Origin: Methylobacterium amylolyticum
GTDB taxonomy: Bacteria > Pseudomonadota > Alphaproteobacteria > Rhizobiales > Beijerinckiaceae
Assembly: GCF_030700245.1 (NCBI RefSeq)
Contig: NZ_JAUYZI010000022.1
Span: 40,598-104,597, forward strand
DNA length: 64,000 nt
Reading direction: 5' to 3'
A program made the position numbers and the translations under genes. Of the stretch, positions 7,965 through 17,470 are shown piece after piece (position 1 is the stretch's first letter; each line of letters begins with the position of its first letter). The notes under the pieces were generated by a model. That model saw only the letters and a program-made list of their open reading frames with translations, ran no database searches and was not told the DNA's origin.

Positions 7965-9788
7965 ATGACCGAGCCCCGCACCCGCTTCCAGAGCTTCGAC
8001 GACCCGAGCCATCGCAAGGGGCCGGAACGGATCGCGGCCCTGCGCGCGGGCTTGCGCGAGGCCGGCCTCGACGGCTTCGTCGTGCCGCGGGCCGACGAGC
8101 ACCAGTCGGAATACGTGCCGGCCGACGCCGAGCGGCTGGCCTGGCTCACCGGCTTCACCGGCTCGGCCGGCACCGCAATCGTGCTGGCGGACTCCGCCGC
8201 GCTGATCGTCGACGGTCGCTACATCCTCCAGGCGCCGGAGCAGGTCGAGACCGGGATCGTCGCCGTCGTGCCGCTGGCCGAGACGAGCCCGGAGGCCTGG
8301 ATCACCGCCCACTTGAAGCGCGACGGCGTCCTCGGCTACGACCCGTGGCTGCACACCTCGGACGGGGTCGCCCGCCTGGAGCGGGCCGCGGCCAAGGCCG
8401 GCGGATCCTTGCGCGCCGTGCCGAACGCGGTGGACGCCTGCTGGGCCGGCCGGCCCAAGCCGCCCGCCGGCCCGGTCGTCGTCCAGCCCGACGCGCTGGC
8501 GGGCGAGGCGGCGGCGGACAAGCTGGCGCGGGTGCGCGCGGCGCTGGCCGAGGGCGGCTGCGACGCCCTGGTGATCTCCGATCCGCACGCGCTCGCCTGG
8601 GCGTTCAACCTGCGCGGTGGCGATGTCGGCCACACCCCCCTGGCGCTCGGCTACGCCGTGCTGCCGCGCGAGGGCCGGGCGCGCCTCTATCTCGTCTCCC
8701 CGAACGTCGCGCCCGACCTGCGCGCGGCTCTGGAGCCCGTGGCCGACATCCACCCCCGCGCCGACCTCGACGACGGTCTCGCGGCGCTGACCGGTGCCCG
8801 CGTGCGGCTCGACGCGGCGACGGGGGCCGTCGCGCTCAGGGAGCGGATCGAGGCGGCCGGCGGCACCGTCGATGTCGGCAAGGACCCGATCGCGGCGATG
8901 AAGGCGGTCAAGAACGCCGCCGAGATCGCCGGGGCGCGCGCCGCCCACCTGCGCGACGGCGCCAGCATGACCCGCTTCCTGGCGTGGCTCGACCGGGCGG
9001 CGGCGGGCGGCGGGCTGACCGAGATCGCCGCGGTGGAGGCCCTGGAGGAATTCCGCGCCGCGGGCGGCGACCTGCGGGACGTGTCCTTCCCGACCATCTC
9101 GGGCTCCGGGCCCAACGGGGCGATCGTGCACTACCGGGTGACCCGGGGGAGCGACCGCACCGTGCGCGCGGGCGAGCTGTTCCTGATCGATTCCGGCGCC
9201 CAGTACCCGGACGGCACCACCGACATCACCCGCACCGTCGCGGTGGGTGCGCCGACCGACGCGATGCGCGACCGCTACACCCGCGTGCTGAAGGGGCACG
9301 TCGCCATCGGCCGCGCCGTGTTCCCGCGGGGCACGACGGGGGCGCAGATCGACGCCTTCGCCCGCGCGCCCCTGTGGCAGGCGGGACTCGACTTCGACCA
9401 CGGCACCGGCCACGGGGTCGGCGCCTTCCTCTCGGTCCACGAGGGGCCGCAGCGCATCGCCAAGACCGGCACGGTGGCGCTGGAGCCGGGCATGATCCTG
9501 TCCAACGAGCCCGGCTACTACGCGCCCGGCGCCTACGGCATCCGCATCGAGAACCTCGTGCTGGTGGAGGATCGCGACGTGCCGGGGGGCGAGCGGCCGG
9601 TGCTGGGCTTCGAGACCCTGACCCTCGCCCCCTACGACCGCCGCCTGATCGCGTCGGAGTTGCTCGACCCCGGCGAGCGGGCCTGGATCGATGCCTACCA
9701 CGCCCGCGTGCGCGAGGCGCTGGCGCCCCTGCTCGACCCGGAGGCGCGAGGCTGGCTGGAGCGGGCGACGGCGCCGCTCGGTGCGTGA
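7965..9788 (+). CDS. pepP: Xaa-Pro aminopeptidase (M24B)
   Basis: This 607-residue cytosolic metallopeptidase removes N-terminal residues preceding proline. It has the long three-domain layout of the eukaryotic-type aminopeptidase P: two creatinase-like N-terminal domains, then a pita-bread catalytic domain. The metal ligands are recognisable: Asp in FLIDSGAQYPDG and in TTDITRT (about 408-420), His in GTGHGVG (about 482), Glu in SNEPGYY (about 516) and Glu in IRIENLV (about 530). Length fits the 600-residue class rather than the 440-residue E. coli PepP, so the symbol is approximate. Confidence 0.9.
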   Translation: MTEPRTRFQSFDDPSHRKGPERIAALRAGLREAGLDGFVVPRADEHQSEYVPADAERLAWLTGFTGSAGTAIVLADSAALIVDGRYILQAPEQVETGIVAVVPLAETSPEAWITAHLKRDGVLGYDPWLHTSDGVARLERAAAKAGGSLRAVPNAVDACWAGRPKPPAGPVVVQPDALAGEAAADKLARVRAALAEGGCDALVISDPHALAWAFNLRGGDVGHTPLALGYAVLPREGRARLYLVSPNVAPDLRAALEPVADIHPRADLDDGLAALTGARVRLDAATGAVALRERIEAAGGTVDVGKDPIAAMKAVKNAAEIAGARAAHLRDGASMTRFLAWLDRAAAGGGLTEIAAVEALEEFRAAGGDLRDVSFPTISGSGPNGAIVHYRVTRGSDRTVRAGELFLIDSGAQYPDGTTDITRTVAVGAPTDAMRDRYTRVLKGHVAIGRAVFPRGTTGAQIDAFARAPLWQAGLDFDHGTGHGVGAFLSVHEGPQRIAKTGTVALEPGMILSNEPGYYAPGAYGIRIENLVLVEDRDVPGGERPVLGFETLTLAPYDRRLIASELLDPGERAWIDAYHARVREALAPLLDPEARGWLERATAPLGA

Positions 9789-9827
9789 GGCGGGTGATCC
9801 CGTCCCCGACCATCCCGGAAGGATCCG

Positions 9828-10802
9828 ATGGCCGACTTCACTGCGGACGAATTGCAGGCGGCGAGCGCCTTCGTGGCCGCGCGGATGCCGCCGACGCCGC
9901 TCCACCTGTGGCCGCAGCTCTCCGGGCCGACGGGGGCGAAGGTCTGGATCAAGCACGAGAACCACGCGCCGACCGGCGCCTTCAAAGTCCGCGGCGGCCT
10001 GACGCTGATCGACTGGCTGCGGCGGGAGCGGCCCGCCTGCCGGGGCATCGTCACGGCCACGCGGGGCAACCACGGGCAGAGCCAGGCCCGGGCCGCGACC
10101 GCGGCGGGCCTGCGCGCCGTGATCTACGTGCCGCGCGGCAACTCGCCCGAGAAGAATGCCGCCATGCGGGCCTACGGCGCCGACCTGCGCGTGTTCGGCG
10201 ACGACTTCGACGAGGCCCGGCTCGAAGCCATGCGCGTCGCCGCCGAGGAAGACCTCTTTCCCGTGCCGCCCTTCCACCGCGAGCTGGTGCGCGGCGTCGC
10301 CACCTACGCCGTCGAGATGTTCCGGGCCAAGCCCGACCTGCACACGGTCTACGTGCCGATCGGCTGCGGCTCCGGCATCTGCGGCACCATCGCCGCCCGC
10401 GACGCGCTGGGCTTGCGCACCCGGGTCGTCGGCGTCGTGGCGGCCGGCGCGCCGGCGGCGCTCCTGTCCGTGCAGGCCGGGACCGTCGTGGAGAGCCCCG
10501 CCGCGCGCACCTTCGCCGACGGGATGGCGGTCCGCGTGCCGGTGGCGGAGGCGCTCGCCATCTACGCCCGCGGCGCGGACCGCATCGTGAGCGTGGACGA
10601 CGACGCGATCGCCGAGGCGATCCGGCTCCTGTTCCGCGCCACGCACAACGCCGCGGAGGGATCCGGCGCGGCCGGGCTGGCGGCCCTCCTGCAGGAGCGG
10701 GACGACATGGCCGGCCGCGAGGTCGGGCTCGTCCTCTCGGGGGCCAACATCGACACCGAGCGCCTGCGCGCCGTGCTCGCGGGCGAGACGCCCGAGCCCT
10801 GA
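9828..10802 (+). CDS. threonine dehydratase-like PLP enzyme
   Basis: This 324-residue fold-type II PLP enzyme belongs to the threonine/serine dehydratase family, which deaminates hydroxy-amino acids to 2-oxo acids and ammonia. The PLP lysine is in the motif PTGAFKVRGG (about residue 53). The phosphate-binding glycine loop is GCGSGICG (about 180), and ATRGNHGQS matches the conserved NHG segment. It has no C-terminal ACT regulatory domain, so it is a short, probably catabolic form. The exact substrate (Thr, Ser or threo-hydroxyaspartate) is not readable from sequence. Confidence 0.85.
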   Translation: MADFTADELQAASAFVAARMPPTPLHLWPQLSGPTGAKVWIKHENHAPTGAFKVRGGLTLIDWLRRERPACRGIVTATRGNHGQSQARAATAAGLRAVIYVPRGNSPEKNAAMRAYGADLRVFGDDFDEARLEAMRVAAEEDLFPVPPFHRELVRGVATYAVEMFRAKPDLHTVYVPIGCGSGICGTIAARDALGLRTRVVGVVAAGAPAALLSVQAGTVVESPAARTFADGMAVRVPVAEALAIYARGADRIVSVDDDAIAEAIRLLFRATHNAAEGSGAAGLAALLQERDDMAGREVGLVLSGANIDTERLRAVLAGETPEP

Positions 10803-10947
10803 CCGGGGCCGACGGTCGCGCCGCGGGGCCTGCGCGCGCGGGCCCGCCCTGTGCTAAGGCTCGGTGCTCAGGCTCGACCGCCCCACAAACGCCCCCGCGG
10901 CGGGCGAGAGACCGCGCCCGCGTCCAGGGGACCGGCCAAGGGACAGC

Positions 10948-13086
10948 ATGATCGCCCGCCTCGCCCTCCTCGTCCTCGCCTGCCTCGCCGGCCCCCTCGC
11001 CGCCGGGGCCCAGGGCCTGCGCACGCCGCCGGACCTCGTGCGGGCGAGCCTCGTCGCCGAGCCCGCCGCGGTGGCGGGGGCGCAGCCCTTCACGCTGGCC
11101 GTGCACATGCGGCTGAAGGCCGGCTGGCACGTCTACTGGCGCAACCCCGGCGATTCCGGCCTGCCGCCGGAGGTGACCTGGACGATGCCGGCGGGGTTCA
11201 GCCCCGGGGCGATCCGCTGGCCGGCGCCCGAGCGCATCCCGATCGCGACGCTCATGAACTACGGCTACGAGGACGCGGTGACGCTCCTCGTCCCCGTCAC
11301 GCCGCCGCCGAGCCTCGACCCGGCCGAGCCGGTGCGGATCGGCGCCAAGCTCACCTACCTCGTCTGCGAGACCGAGTGCGTGCCGGGCTCGGCCGACCTG
11401 AGCCTGACCCTGCCGGTGGGCGAGCCCCGGCCCGACCCCGCCAACGCCGCCCTGTTCGCCCGCGCCCGCGCCGCCCTGCCCGTCCCCCCCGTGTGGCCGA
11501 TGCGCCTGTCGAGCCAGGGCGACCGCCTGCGCCTCGACTTCGCCGCGCCGGGCCTGAAGCCGGAGGCGATCAAGTCCGCGGCCTTCTTCCCCTACTCCGA
11601 GAACGCCATCGACAACGCCGCCGAGCAGGTACTGAGCGTCGATGCCGAGGGCCTGCACCTCATCCTCGCCCGCGACACGACCAGCCCGGCCCCGGGCACG
11701 CTGCCCGGCGTGCTGACGGTGGAGGAGGATCTCGGCGGCTCCGTCACCCGCCTCGCCTTCGCCTACGGCGACGAGCCCGCGGCCCCGGCCCCTGCCGTCG
11801 CGCCGCAGCCGCCCGCGCCGGTCGCGGCGCCGGCCGAGACGCCGACGCTGCTGGTCGCCGCCGCGCTCGCCTTCCTCGGCGGGCTGATCCTCAACCTGAT
11901 GCCCTGCGTCTTCCCGGTCCTGTCGATCAAGGTGCTGGGGCTCGTGCGGCACGCGGGGGAGAGCCCGGCCCGGCTGCGCGGCCACGGGCTCGCCTACACC
12001 GCGGGTGTGCTCGCGAGCTTCCTGGGGCTCGCCGGCCTGCTGATCGCCCTGAAGGGCGGTGGCGCGGCGGTGGGCTGGGGGTTCCAGCTCCAGTCGCCGA
12101 TCGTGGTGGCGGGGCTCGCCTACCTGCTGTTCGCGATGGGGCTGAGCCTGTCCGGCGCGGTTGCGTTCGGCGGCCGGCTCGCCGGGATCGGCGACGGGCT
12201 CGCCCGCCGCTCCGGCTACGCGGGCTCGTTCTTCACCGGCGTGCTCGCCACGGTGGTCGCCACCCCCTGCACCGCGCCGTTCATGGGCACGGCCGTGGGC
12301 TTCGCCCTGACCCAGAGCCCGGGTGTGGCGCTCGCCGTGTTCGCGAGCCTCGGCCTCGGGCTGGCCCTGCCCTTCCTGATCCTCACCCTGTGGCCGGCGG
12401 CTTTGCGGGCGCTGCCGCGGCCGGGCGCCTGGATGGAGACCCTGAAGCAGGTGCTCGCCTTCCCGGTCTACGCCACCGTCGCGTGGCTGGTCTGGGTGCT
12501 GGCGCAGCAGGTCGATCCGCGCGGGCTGCTGATCGCCCTGTTCGGCCTCGTGGGCGTCGGCTTCGCCGCCTGGGCGTGGGAGCGCGGGCGTGCGGCGGGG
12601 GCGTCCGGCCGGGTCGGGCAGGCGGCGGCGCTCGCCGCCCTCCTCGCCGTCGGGGTCGCCGCGTCGGGTTTGCAGACCGGACGCGCCGCCGGACCGGCGC
12701 TCGCCGCCGCGGACGGGATCGAGCCGTACACGCAGGCGCGCCTCGACGCGCTGGTCGCCGAGGGGCGGCCGGTCTTCGTGAACCTGACGGCGGCGTGGTG
12801 CATCACCTGCGCGGTCAACGAGACCACCTCGCTCTCCACCAAGGCGGTGCGGAATGCCATGCGGGCGCGCGGCGTGACCTACCTCAAGGGCGACTGGACC
12901 AACGCGGATCCGGAGATCACCCGCCTGCTGGAGCGCTACGGCCGCAGCGGCGTGCCGCTCTACCTGCTCTACGCGGGCGGAGGAGCGCCGCCGCAGGTGC
13001 TGCCGCAGATCCTCACCGAGGGCACCGTGCTCGCCGCCCTCGACGCGGTCGTGCCGGCGCCCAGGAGCGCGGCGCTGTCGCGCTGA
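10948..13086 (+). CDS. DsbD/ScsB-type thiol:disulfide interchange protein
   Basis: This 712-residue inner-membrane protein carries electrons from cytosolic thioredoxin to periplasmic disulfide partners. The order is a signal peptide (1 to about 20), a periplasmic N-terminal domain with a cysteine pair in CETECVPGS, a polytopic domain of about eight spans, then a thioredoxin-like C-terminal domain. The polytopic domain has the paired cysteines of DsbD in LMPCVFPVLS and TPCTAPFMG. The C-terminal domain has the redox motif WCITC (Cys618 and Cys621). The N-terminal domain is the larger ScsB/DsbD-gamma-like version. I chose ATG 10948 because AAGGGA precedes it and it begins the signal peptide; the longer frame from 10864 has an unlikely Arg/Pro-rich leader. 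Confidence 0.87.
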   Translation: MIARLALLVLACLAGPLAAGAQGLRTPPDLVRASLVAEPAAVAGAQPFTLAVHMRLKAGWHVYWRNPGDSGLPPEVTWTMPAGFSPGAIRWPAPERIPIATLMNYGYEDAVTLLVPVTPPPSLDPAEPVRIGAKLTYLVCETECVPGSADLSLTLPVGEPRPDPANAALFARARAALPVPPVWPMRLSSQGDRLRLDFAAPGLKPEAIKSAAFFPYSENAIDNAAEQVLSVDAEGLHLILARDTTSPAPGTLPGVLTVEEDLGGSVTRLAFAYGDEPAAPAPAVAPQPPAPVAAPAETPTLLVAAALAFLGGLILNLMPCVFPVLSIKVLGLVRHAGESPARLRGHGLAYTAGVLASFLGLAGLLIALKGGGAAVGWGFQLQSPIVVAGLAYLLFAMGLSLSGAVAFGGRLAGIGDGLARRSGYAGSFFTGVLATVVATPCTAPFMGTAVGFALTQSPGVALAVFASLGLGLALPFLILTLWPAALRALPRPGAWMETLKQVLAFPVYATVAWLVWVLAQQVDPRGLLIALFGLVGVGFAAWAWERGRAAGASGRVGQAAALAALLAVGVAASGLQTGRAAGPALAAADGIEPYTQARLDALVAEGRPVFVNLTAAWCITCAVNETTSLSTKAVRNAMRARGVTYLKGDWTNADPEITRLLERYGRSGVPLYLLYAGGGAPPQVLPQILTEGTVLAALDAVVPAPRSAALSR

Positions 13087-13091
13087 AACGG

Positions 13092-13190
13092 GGTTTCGAA
13101 AGGGCTCGCCCTTTCGCGGGGGCGGGGCGGAGCCCCGCGAACAGCCAGGGCTTCGCCCCGGCACCCCACCAGAGGGCACGCCCTCTGGAC
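13092..13190. repeat. palindromic intergenic repeat cluster
   Basis: This convergent gap between the DsbD gene and phoB consists almost wholly of short hairpins. They are CGAAAGGG/CCCTTTCG (13097-13116), CGGGGC/GCCCCG (13123-13137), GCCAGGG against CCCCGGC (around 13144-13162) and CCAGAGGG/CCCTCTGG (13169-13188). The style is that of interspersed REP-like elements abundant in Methylobacterium genomes. It may also act as a bidirectional terminator. Confidence 0.6.
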
Positions 13191-13199
13191 GCCCCCTGC

Positions 13200-13895
13200 T
13201 CACGCCTCCGCGAGGAACGTCTCGTCGAAGGCGTAGCCCGAGCCGCGCACGGTGCGGATCGGGTCGGTCTGGCGGGGGCCGTTGAGCGCCTTGCGCAGGC
13301 GCCCGACATGGACGTCCACCGTGCGCTCGTCGATGTAGACGTCGTGGCCCCAGACCCCGTCGAGGAGCTGCTCGCGGGAGAAGACCCGGCCGGGGCTGAG
13401 CATCAGGAATTCGAGCAGGCGGAACTCGGTGGGGCCGAGATGCAGCTCCTCGCCGCCGCGGCGGACGCGGTGGCCGGTGCGGTCGAGCTCGATGTCGCCC
13501 GCCGCGAGCCGGTCGGCGACGTGGGCCGGCTTGGCCCGGCGCAGCAGCGCCCGCACCCGGGCGAGCAGTTCCGGCACCGAGAACGGCTTGACGATGTAGT
13601 CGTCGGCCCCCGTCCCGAGGCCGCGGACCCGGTCGCCCTCCTCGCCCCGGGCTGTGAGCATGATCACCGGCAGGCGCTCGGTCTCGCGGCGCGCCCGGAT
13701 GCGGCGGCACAGCTCGATTCCCGACAGGCCGGGCAGCATCCAGTCGAGCAGCACGAGGTCGGGGACGCGCTCGGCCAGCAGGATCTCGGCCTCGTCGCCG
13801 CGGGCGGCCGCATCGACGGCGAAGCCCTCGGCCTCCAGGTTGTAGCGCAGGAGCGTCGCCAGCGCCTCCTCGTCCTCGACGATCAGGACACGCAT
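13200..13895 (-). CDS. phoB: phosphate response regulator PhoB
   Basis: This is the OmpR-family transcription factor that activates the phosphate regulon when phosphorylated. The receiver domain (residues 1 to about 120) has the acidic pair VEDEE, the phospho-acceptor Asp in LVLLDWMLPG (about residue 51) and the conserved Lys in IVKPF. The C-terminal winged helix ends with IRTVRGSGYAFDE, diagnostic for PhoB. I preferred ATG 13895 to GTG 13904, because a GGGGG element is well placed for it. It is the last gene of the pst-pho unit, 26 bp after phoU. The partner kinase PhoR is not in the window. Confidence 0.92.
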   Translation of the reverse strand: MRVLIVEDEEALATLLRYNLEAEGFAVDAAARGDEAEILLAERVPDLVLLDWMLPGLSGIELCRRIRARRETERLPVIMLTARGEEGDRVRGLGTGADDYIVKPFSVPELLARVRALLRRAKPAHVADRLAAGDIELDRTGHRVRRGGEELHLGPTEFRLLEFLMLSPGRVFSREQLLDGVWGHDVYIDERTVDVHVGRLRKALNGPRQTDPIRTVRGSGYAFDETFLAEA

Positions 13896-13921
13896 CTCAC
13901 GCACCCCCGGCGCGGATCATC

Positions 13922-14635
13922 TCACGCCCCCGGCGCGACGGTCGCGTAGTTCGAGGCGTCGTTCTTCGGCCGGTCGCCGGCCAGGGCCTCGCCGGTGGCG
14001 AGATAGTAGATCGTCTCGGCGATGTTGGTGGTGTGGTCGCCGATGCGTTCGACGTTCTTGGCGCAGAACAAGAGGTGCGTGCAGAACGAGATGTTGCGCG
14101 GGTCCTCCATCATGTAGGTCAGGAGCTCCCGGAACAGCGAGTTGTACAGGGCGTCGATCTCGTCGTCGCGGGCCCACACGTCCTGGGCGGCGGCGGTGTC
14201 GCGGCTGGCGTAGGCGTCGAGCACGTCCTTGAGTTGCGCCTCGGCGAGGTCGCTCATGTGGCGCACGCCGAGCACGATCTTCTGGGCGGCCGATTGGTCC
14301 GAAATCGCCACCACGCGCTTGGCGACGTTCTTGGCGAGGTCGCCGATCCGCTCCAGGTCGCCCGAGACGCGGATCGCCGAGATCGTCTCGCGCAGGTCGA
14401 TCGCCAGGGGCTGGCGGCGGGCGATGAGCAGCACCGCGCGCTCCTCGATCTCGCGCTGGAGCGTGTCGAGGCGCTTGTCGGCGGCGATCACCGCCTGGGC
14501 GAGGGCGGCGTCGCGGCGCACCAGCGCCTCGGTGGCCTCGCCGGTCATCTTCTCCGCGACGCCGCCCATCTCGGCGATCGACCGGCGCAGGTTCTCGAGG
14601 TCGGTGTCGTAAGAGCTGACGATGTGGCCGGCCAT
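13922..14635 (-). CDS. phoU: phosphate transport regulator PhoU
   Basis: This 237-residue cytosolic all-helical protein links the Pst transporter to PhoR and keeps the Pho regulon off when phosphate is plentiful. Two three-helix bundles with the metal-binding E/D-xxx-D motifs are visible, for example SGDLERIGDLAKNVA and KNVERIGDHTTNIAE. N-terminal YDTDLENLRRSIAEMG is typical. It lies 32 bp after pstB and 26 bp before phoB. The length matches the family. Confidence 0.93.
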   Translation of the reverse strand: MAGHIVSSYDTDLENLRRSIAEMGGVAEKMTGEATEALVRRDAALAQAVIAADKRLDTLQREIEERAVLLIARRQPLAIDLRETISAIRVSGDLERIGDLAKNVAKRVVAISDQSAAQKIVLGVRHMSDLAEAQLKDVLDAYASRDTAAAQDVWARDDEIDALYNSLFRELLTYMMEDPRNISFCTHLLFCAKNVERIGDHTTNIAETIYYLATGEALAGDRPKNDASNYATVAPGA

Positions 14636-14667
14636 GCTGGACGCTCCCAGGCGGGATCCCGAAAAAA

Positions 14668-15483
14668 TCAGCCGAAGCGGCCGGTGATGTAGTCCTGCGT
14701 GCGGCGCTGGGTCGGGTTCATGAACATGCGCTCGGTCGGGCCGAACTCGATCAGTTCGCCGAGATACATGAACGCCGTGAACTGCGAGATGCGCGCCGCC
14801 TGCTGCATGTTGTGGGTGACGATGGCGATGGTGAACTCGTCGCGCAACTGCTCGATCAGCTCCTCGATCCGGCCCGTGGAGATCGGGTCCAGCGCCGAGG
14901 TCGGCTCGTCGAACAGGATCACCTCCGGGCCCTGGGCCACCGTGCGGGCGATGCACAGGCGCTGCTGCTGGCCGCCCGACAGGCCGGTTCCGGGCTGCTT
15001 GAGCTTGTCCTTCACCTCGTCCCACAGGGCCGCCTTGCGCAGGGCTTCCTCCACCCGCCCGTCGAGTTCCGAGCGCGGCAGCCGCTCGTAGAGGCGCAGG
15101 CCGAAGGCGACGTTGTCGTAGATCGACATCGGGAACGGCGTCGGCTTCTGGAACACCATGCCGACCCGGGAGCGCAGCTCGTTCAGGTCGACGCTGGAAT
15201 CGAGGATGTTCTTTCCGTCGAGCAGGATCTGACCCTCCGCCCGCTGCTCGGGGTAGAGGCTGTAGATGCGGTTGAAGCAGCGCAGCAGGGTGGACTTGCC
15301 GCAGCCGGACGGGCCGATCAGCGCCGTCACCTGCCGGTCGTGGAAGTCGAGGTCGATGCCCTTCAGGCCGTGGAAGCTGCCGTAGTAGAAGTTCAGGTCC
15401 TTCACGGCGATGCGGACGGCCCGGCCGGCCTCGGCCTTGTTGCGGCTCAGCTCGACGGTGGAGATCGCGGAGGCGGCGTTCAT
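14668..15483 (-). CDS. pstB: phosphate ABC transporter ATP-binding protein
   Basis: This is the ATPase subunit of the high-affinity phosphate importer PstSCAB. The 271-residue ABC domain has Walker [11 protein letters not shown]-loop [16 protein letters not shown] (typical of PstB), signature LSGGQQQRL, Walker [13 protein letters not shown] and H-loop VTHNMQQA. The C-terminal YITGRFG is the usual PstB end. It lies between pstA and phoU. Confidence 0.95.
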   Translation of the reverse strand: MNAASAISTVELSRNKAEAGRAVRIAVKDLNFYYGSFHGLKGIDLDFHDRQVTALIGPSGCGKSTLLRCFNRIYSLYPEQRAEGQILLDGKNILDSSVDLNELRSRVGMVFQKPTPFPMSIYDNVAFGLRLYERLPRSELDGRVEEALRKAALWDEVKDKLKQPGTGLSGGQQQRLCIARTVAQGPEVILFDEPTSALDPISTGRIEELIEQLRDEFTIAIVTHNMQQAARISQFTAFMYLGELIEFGPTERMFMNPTQRRTQDYITGRFG

Positions 15484-15514
15484 CGGGGGTTCCTGGGGAT
15501 GTCCTCGGGAGGGC

Positions 15515-16393
15515 TCAGCGCGACCGCTGCGGCTTGATCACCAGGCGGGCGACGATCGACAGCGCCAGGATGGTGGCGGTGATCAGCAGGGCGCCGGCCC
15601 ACGCGAGGCCCTGCCAGTTCGGGTAGGGCGAGAGGGCGAACTGGTAGATCATCACCGGCAGGTTCGCGACGCCGCCCATCAGGTTGGCCGAGAACCACGA
15701 GTTGTTGTTGAGCGCGGTGAACAGCAGCGGCGCGGTCTCGCCGGCGATGCGGGCGAGCGCCAGGATGATGCCGGTGACGATGCCGGCCGAGGCCGCGCGC
15801 CACGTCACGCTGGTGATGACGACGGAGGGGGGGGCGCCCAGCGCCGCGCCGGCCTCGCGGAGCTGGCCGGGGACGAGGCGCAGCATGTCCTCGGTGGTGC
15901 GCACGATCACCGGCACGGCGATGATGGCGAGCGCCACGCCGCCGGCCCAGCCGGAATAGCTCCCCATCGGCCGCACCATCAGGGTGTAGACGAACAGGCC
16001 GATCAGGATCGAGGGCGCCGAGAGCAGGATGTCGTTGAGGAAGCGGATCACGTCGGCGAGCCGGGAGGTGCGGCCGTACTCGGCGAGGTAGGTGCCGGCC
16101 ATCACGCCGACCGGGGTCGCGACCGCGATGCCGATGGCGGTGAGCACGAGGCTGCCGAGGATCGCGTTGGCGATGCCGCCGCCCTCGGAGCCCGGGCCGG
16201 GGGTCGGCTGGGTGAACAGGGCCGGGGTGAAGCCGCGCAGGCCCTGGACGATCAGCATCAGCAGGATCGAGCCGAGCACCACCGCGCCGATGACGGTGGC
16301 GAGCGTGCAGCCGATCCGCAGGGTCCGGTCGGCGACCCGCCGGCCGCGGCGGACGCGCCCGGCGAGCGGGGCGAGGGTGGTGGCGGCGTCCAT
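15515..16393 (-). CDS. pstA: phosphate ABC transporter permease PstA
   Basis: This is one of the two channel subunits of the phosphate importer, 292 residues with about six membrane spans. A BPD_transp_1 domain contains the coupling loop [33 protein letters not shown] is the signature of PstA. I chose ATG 16393 ([12 protein letters not shown]), just 14 bp after the pstC stop; the upstream extension of the frame lies inside pstC. Confidence 0.93.
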   Translation of the reverse strand: MDAATTLAPLAGRVRRGRRVADRTLRIGCTLATVIGAVVLGSILLMLIVQGLRGFTPALFTQPTPGPGSEGGGIANAILGSLVLTAIGIAVATPVGVMAGTYLAEYGRTSRLADVIRFLNDILLSAPSILIGLFVYTLMVRPMGSYSGWAGGVALAIIAVPVIVRTTEDMLRLVPGQLREAGAALGAPPSVVITSVTWRAASAGIVTGIILALARIAGETAPLLFTALNNNSWFSANLMGGVANLPVMIYQFALSPYPNWQGLAWAGALLITATILALSIVARLVIKPQRSR

Positions 16394-16407
16394 CGGAAGG
16401 TCCCGTC

Positions 16408-17382
16408 TCAGGCGGCCCGCACGCGCCGGGTCAGCAGGCGCGCGATGATCAGGACGATGAAGGTGATGACGAACAGGATGCAGCCGAGCGCCATCAGCGC
16501 GTTGAGCTGCATCCCGTCCGCCTCGTTGAACTCGTTGGCGATGCGCGAGGCGATGGTCGAGGACGGGTCGAAGATCGAGGCCGAGAGTCGGTTCGCGTTG
16601 CCGATCACGAAGGTCACCGCCATCGTCTCGCCGAGCGCCCGGCCGAGGCCCAGCATGATCGCGCCGATGATCGACACCGCCGCCTGCGGCACCAGCACGT
16701 GGCGCACCACCTCCCAAGTGGTGCAGCCGATGCCGTAGGCGCTCTCGCGCAGCACGGTGGGGATCTGGTCGAGCATGTCGCGGGCGATCGAGGCGATGAA
16801 CGGCACGATCATGATCGCCAGGATGATGCCAGCGGTGAACACGCCGACGCCCGACGGCACCCGGGCGTAGAGGATGGTGCCGATCACCGGCATCCCCTCG
16901 ACGAGGTTGGAGACCGGGATCTGCACGAAGCGCGCGAACAGCGGCGCGAACACGAACAGGCCCCACATGCCGTAGATGATGCTCGGCACGGCCGCGAGCA
17001 GCTCGATGGTCATCGCCACCGGCTTGCGCGCCCAGCCCGGGCAGAGCTGCGTGAGGAAGACGGCGATGCCCAGCGACACCGGCACGCCGATGAGCAGGGC
17101 CAGCAGCGCCGAGGCGACCGTGCCGATCACCGCGACCAGCGCGCCGTACTGCTCGGTGCCGATGTTCCAGGCGCTGGAGGTGAGGAAGCCGAACCCGAAC
17201 TCGCGGAAGGCGGGCCAGCCGCCGTAGATGATCGAGCCGAGGATGCCGGCGAGCACCAGGAGGACGAGCAGGGCGGCGCCGAAGGAGATCGTGCGGAAGG
17301 TGGCGTCGAGGCCGCGGCTCGGCCCCTTGCGCGCGGCGGCGCGCGGCTCGGAGAGGGCGATGGACTGCGTCAAGGCGGGCAT
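16408..17382 (-). CDS. pstC: phosphate ABC transporter permease PstC
   Basis: This is the second channel subunit, 324 residues with about six spans and a cytoplasmic N-terminus. The family motifs [11 protein letters not shown], the coupling loop [19 protein letters not shown] and [17 protein letters not shown] are present. It follows pstS after 88 bp that contain a strong hairpin, and precedes pstA closely. Confidence 0.94.
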   Translation of the reverse strand: MPALTQSIALSEPRAAARKGPSRGLDATFRTISFGAALLVLLVLAGILGSIIYGGWPAFREFGFGFLTSSAWNIGTEQYGALVAVIGTVASALLALLIGVPVSLGIAVFLTQLCPGWARKPVAMTIELLAAVPSIIYGMWGLFVFAPLFARFVQIPVSNLVEGMPVIGTILYARVPSGVGVFTAGIILAIMIVPFIASIARDMLDQIPTVLRESAYGIGCTTWEVVRHVLVPQAAVSIIGAIMLGLGRALGETMAVTFVIGNANRLSASIFDPSSTIASRIANEFNEADGMQLNALMALGCILFVITFIVLIIARLLTRRVRAA

Positions 17383-17434
17383 CCGCGGTTCTCTTCGGTT
17401 CGGGCGTCGTAGCGCGGTGCGGCCGGCGGCGCGA

Positions 17435-17463
17435 GGGAGGGAGCCCGGGACGGGCTCCCTCCC
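17435..17463 (-). terminator. hairpin between pstS and pstC
   Basis: A perfect 13-bp stem (17435-17447 with 17451-17463) has a 3-base loop; in the minus-strand transcript it starts 8 bases after the pstS stop. There is no U-tract. It therefore looks like a partial attenuator or mRNA-end stabiliser that favours the periplasmic binding protein over the membrane subunits, not a full terminator. Confidence 0.55.
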
Positions 17464-17470
17464 CGCGGGC

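Noticed and set aside
7380..10646. 1088-codon minus-strand frame
   Set aside because: It is antisense to prmA, aminopeptidase P and the threonine dehydratase-like gene, all of which have clear catalytic motifs. The translation is Arg/Gly/Pro-rich noise.
10051..13710. 1219-codon minus-strand frame
   Set aside because: It is antisense to the DsbD-type gene and out of frame with phoB. It shows no domain.
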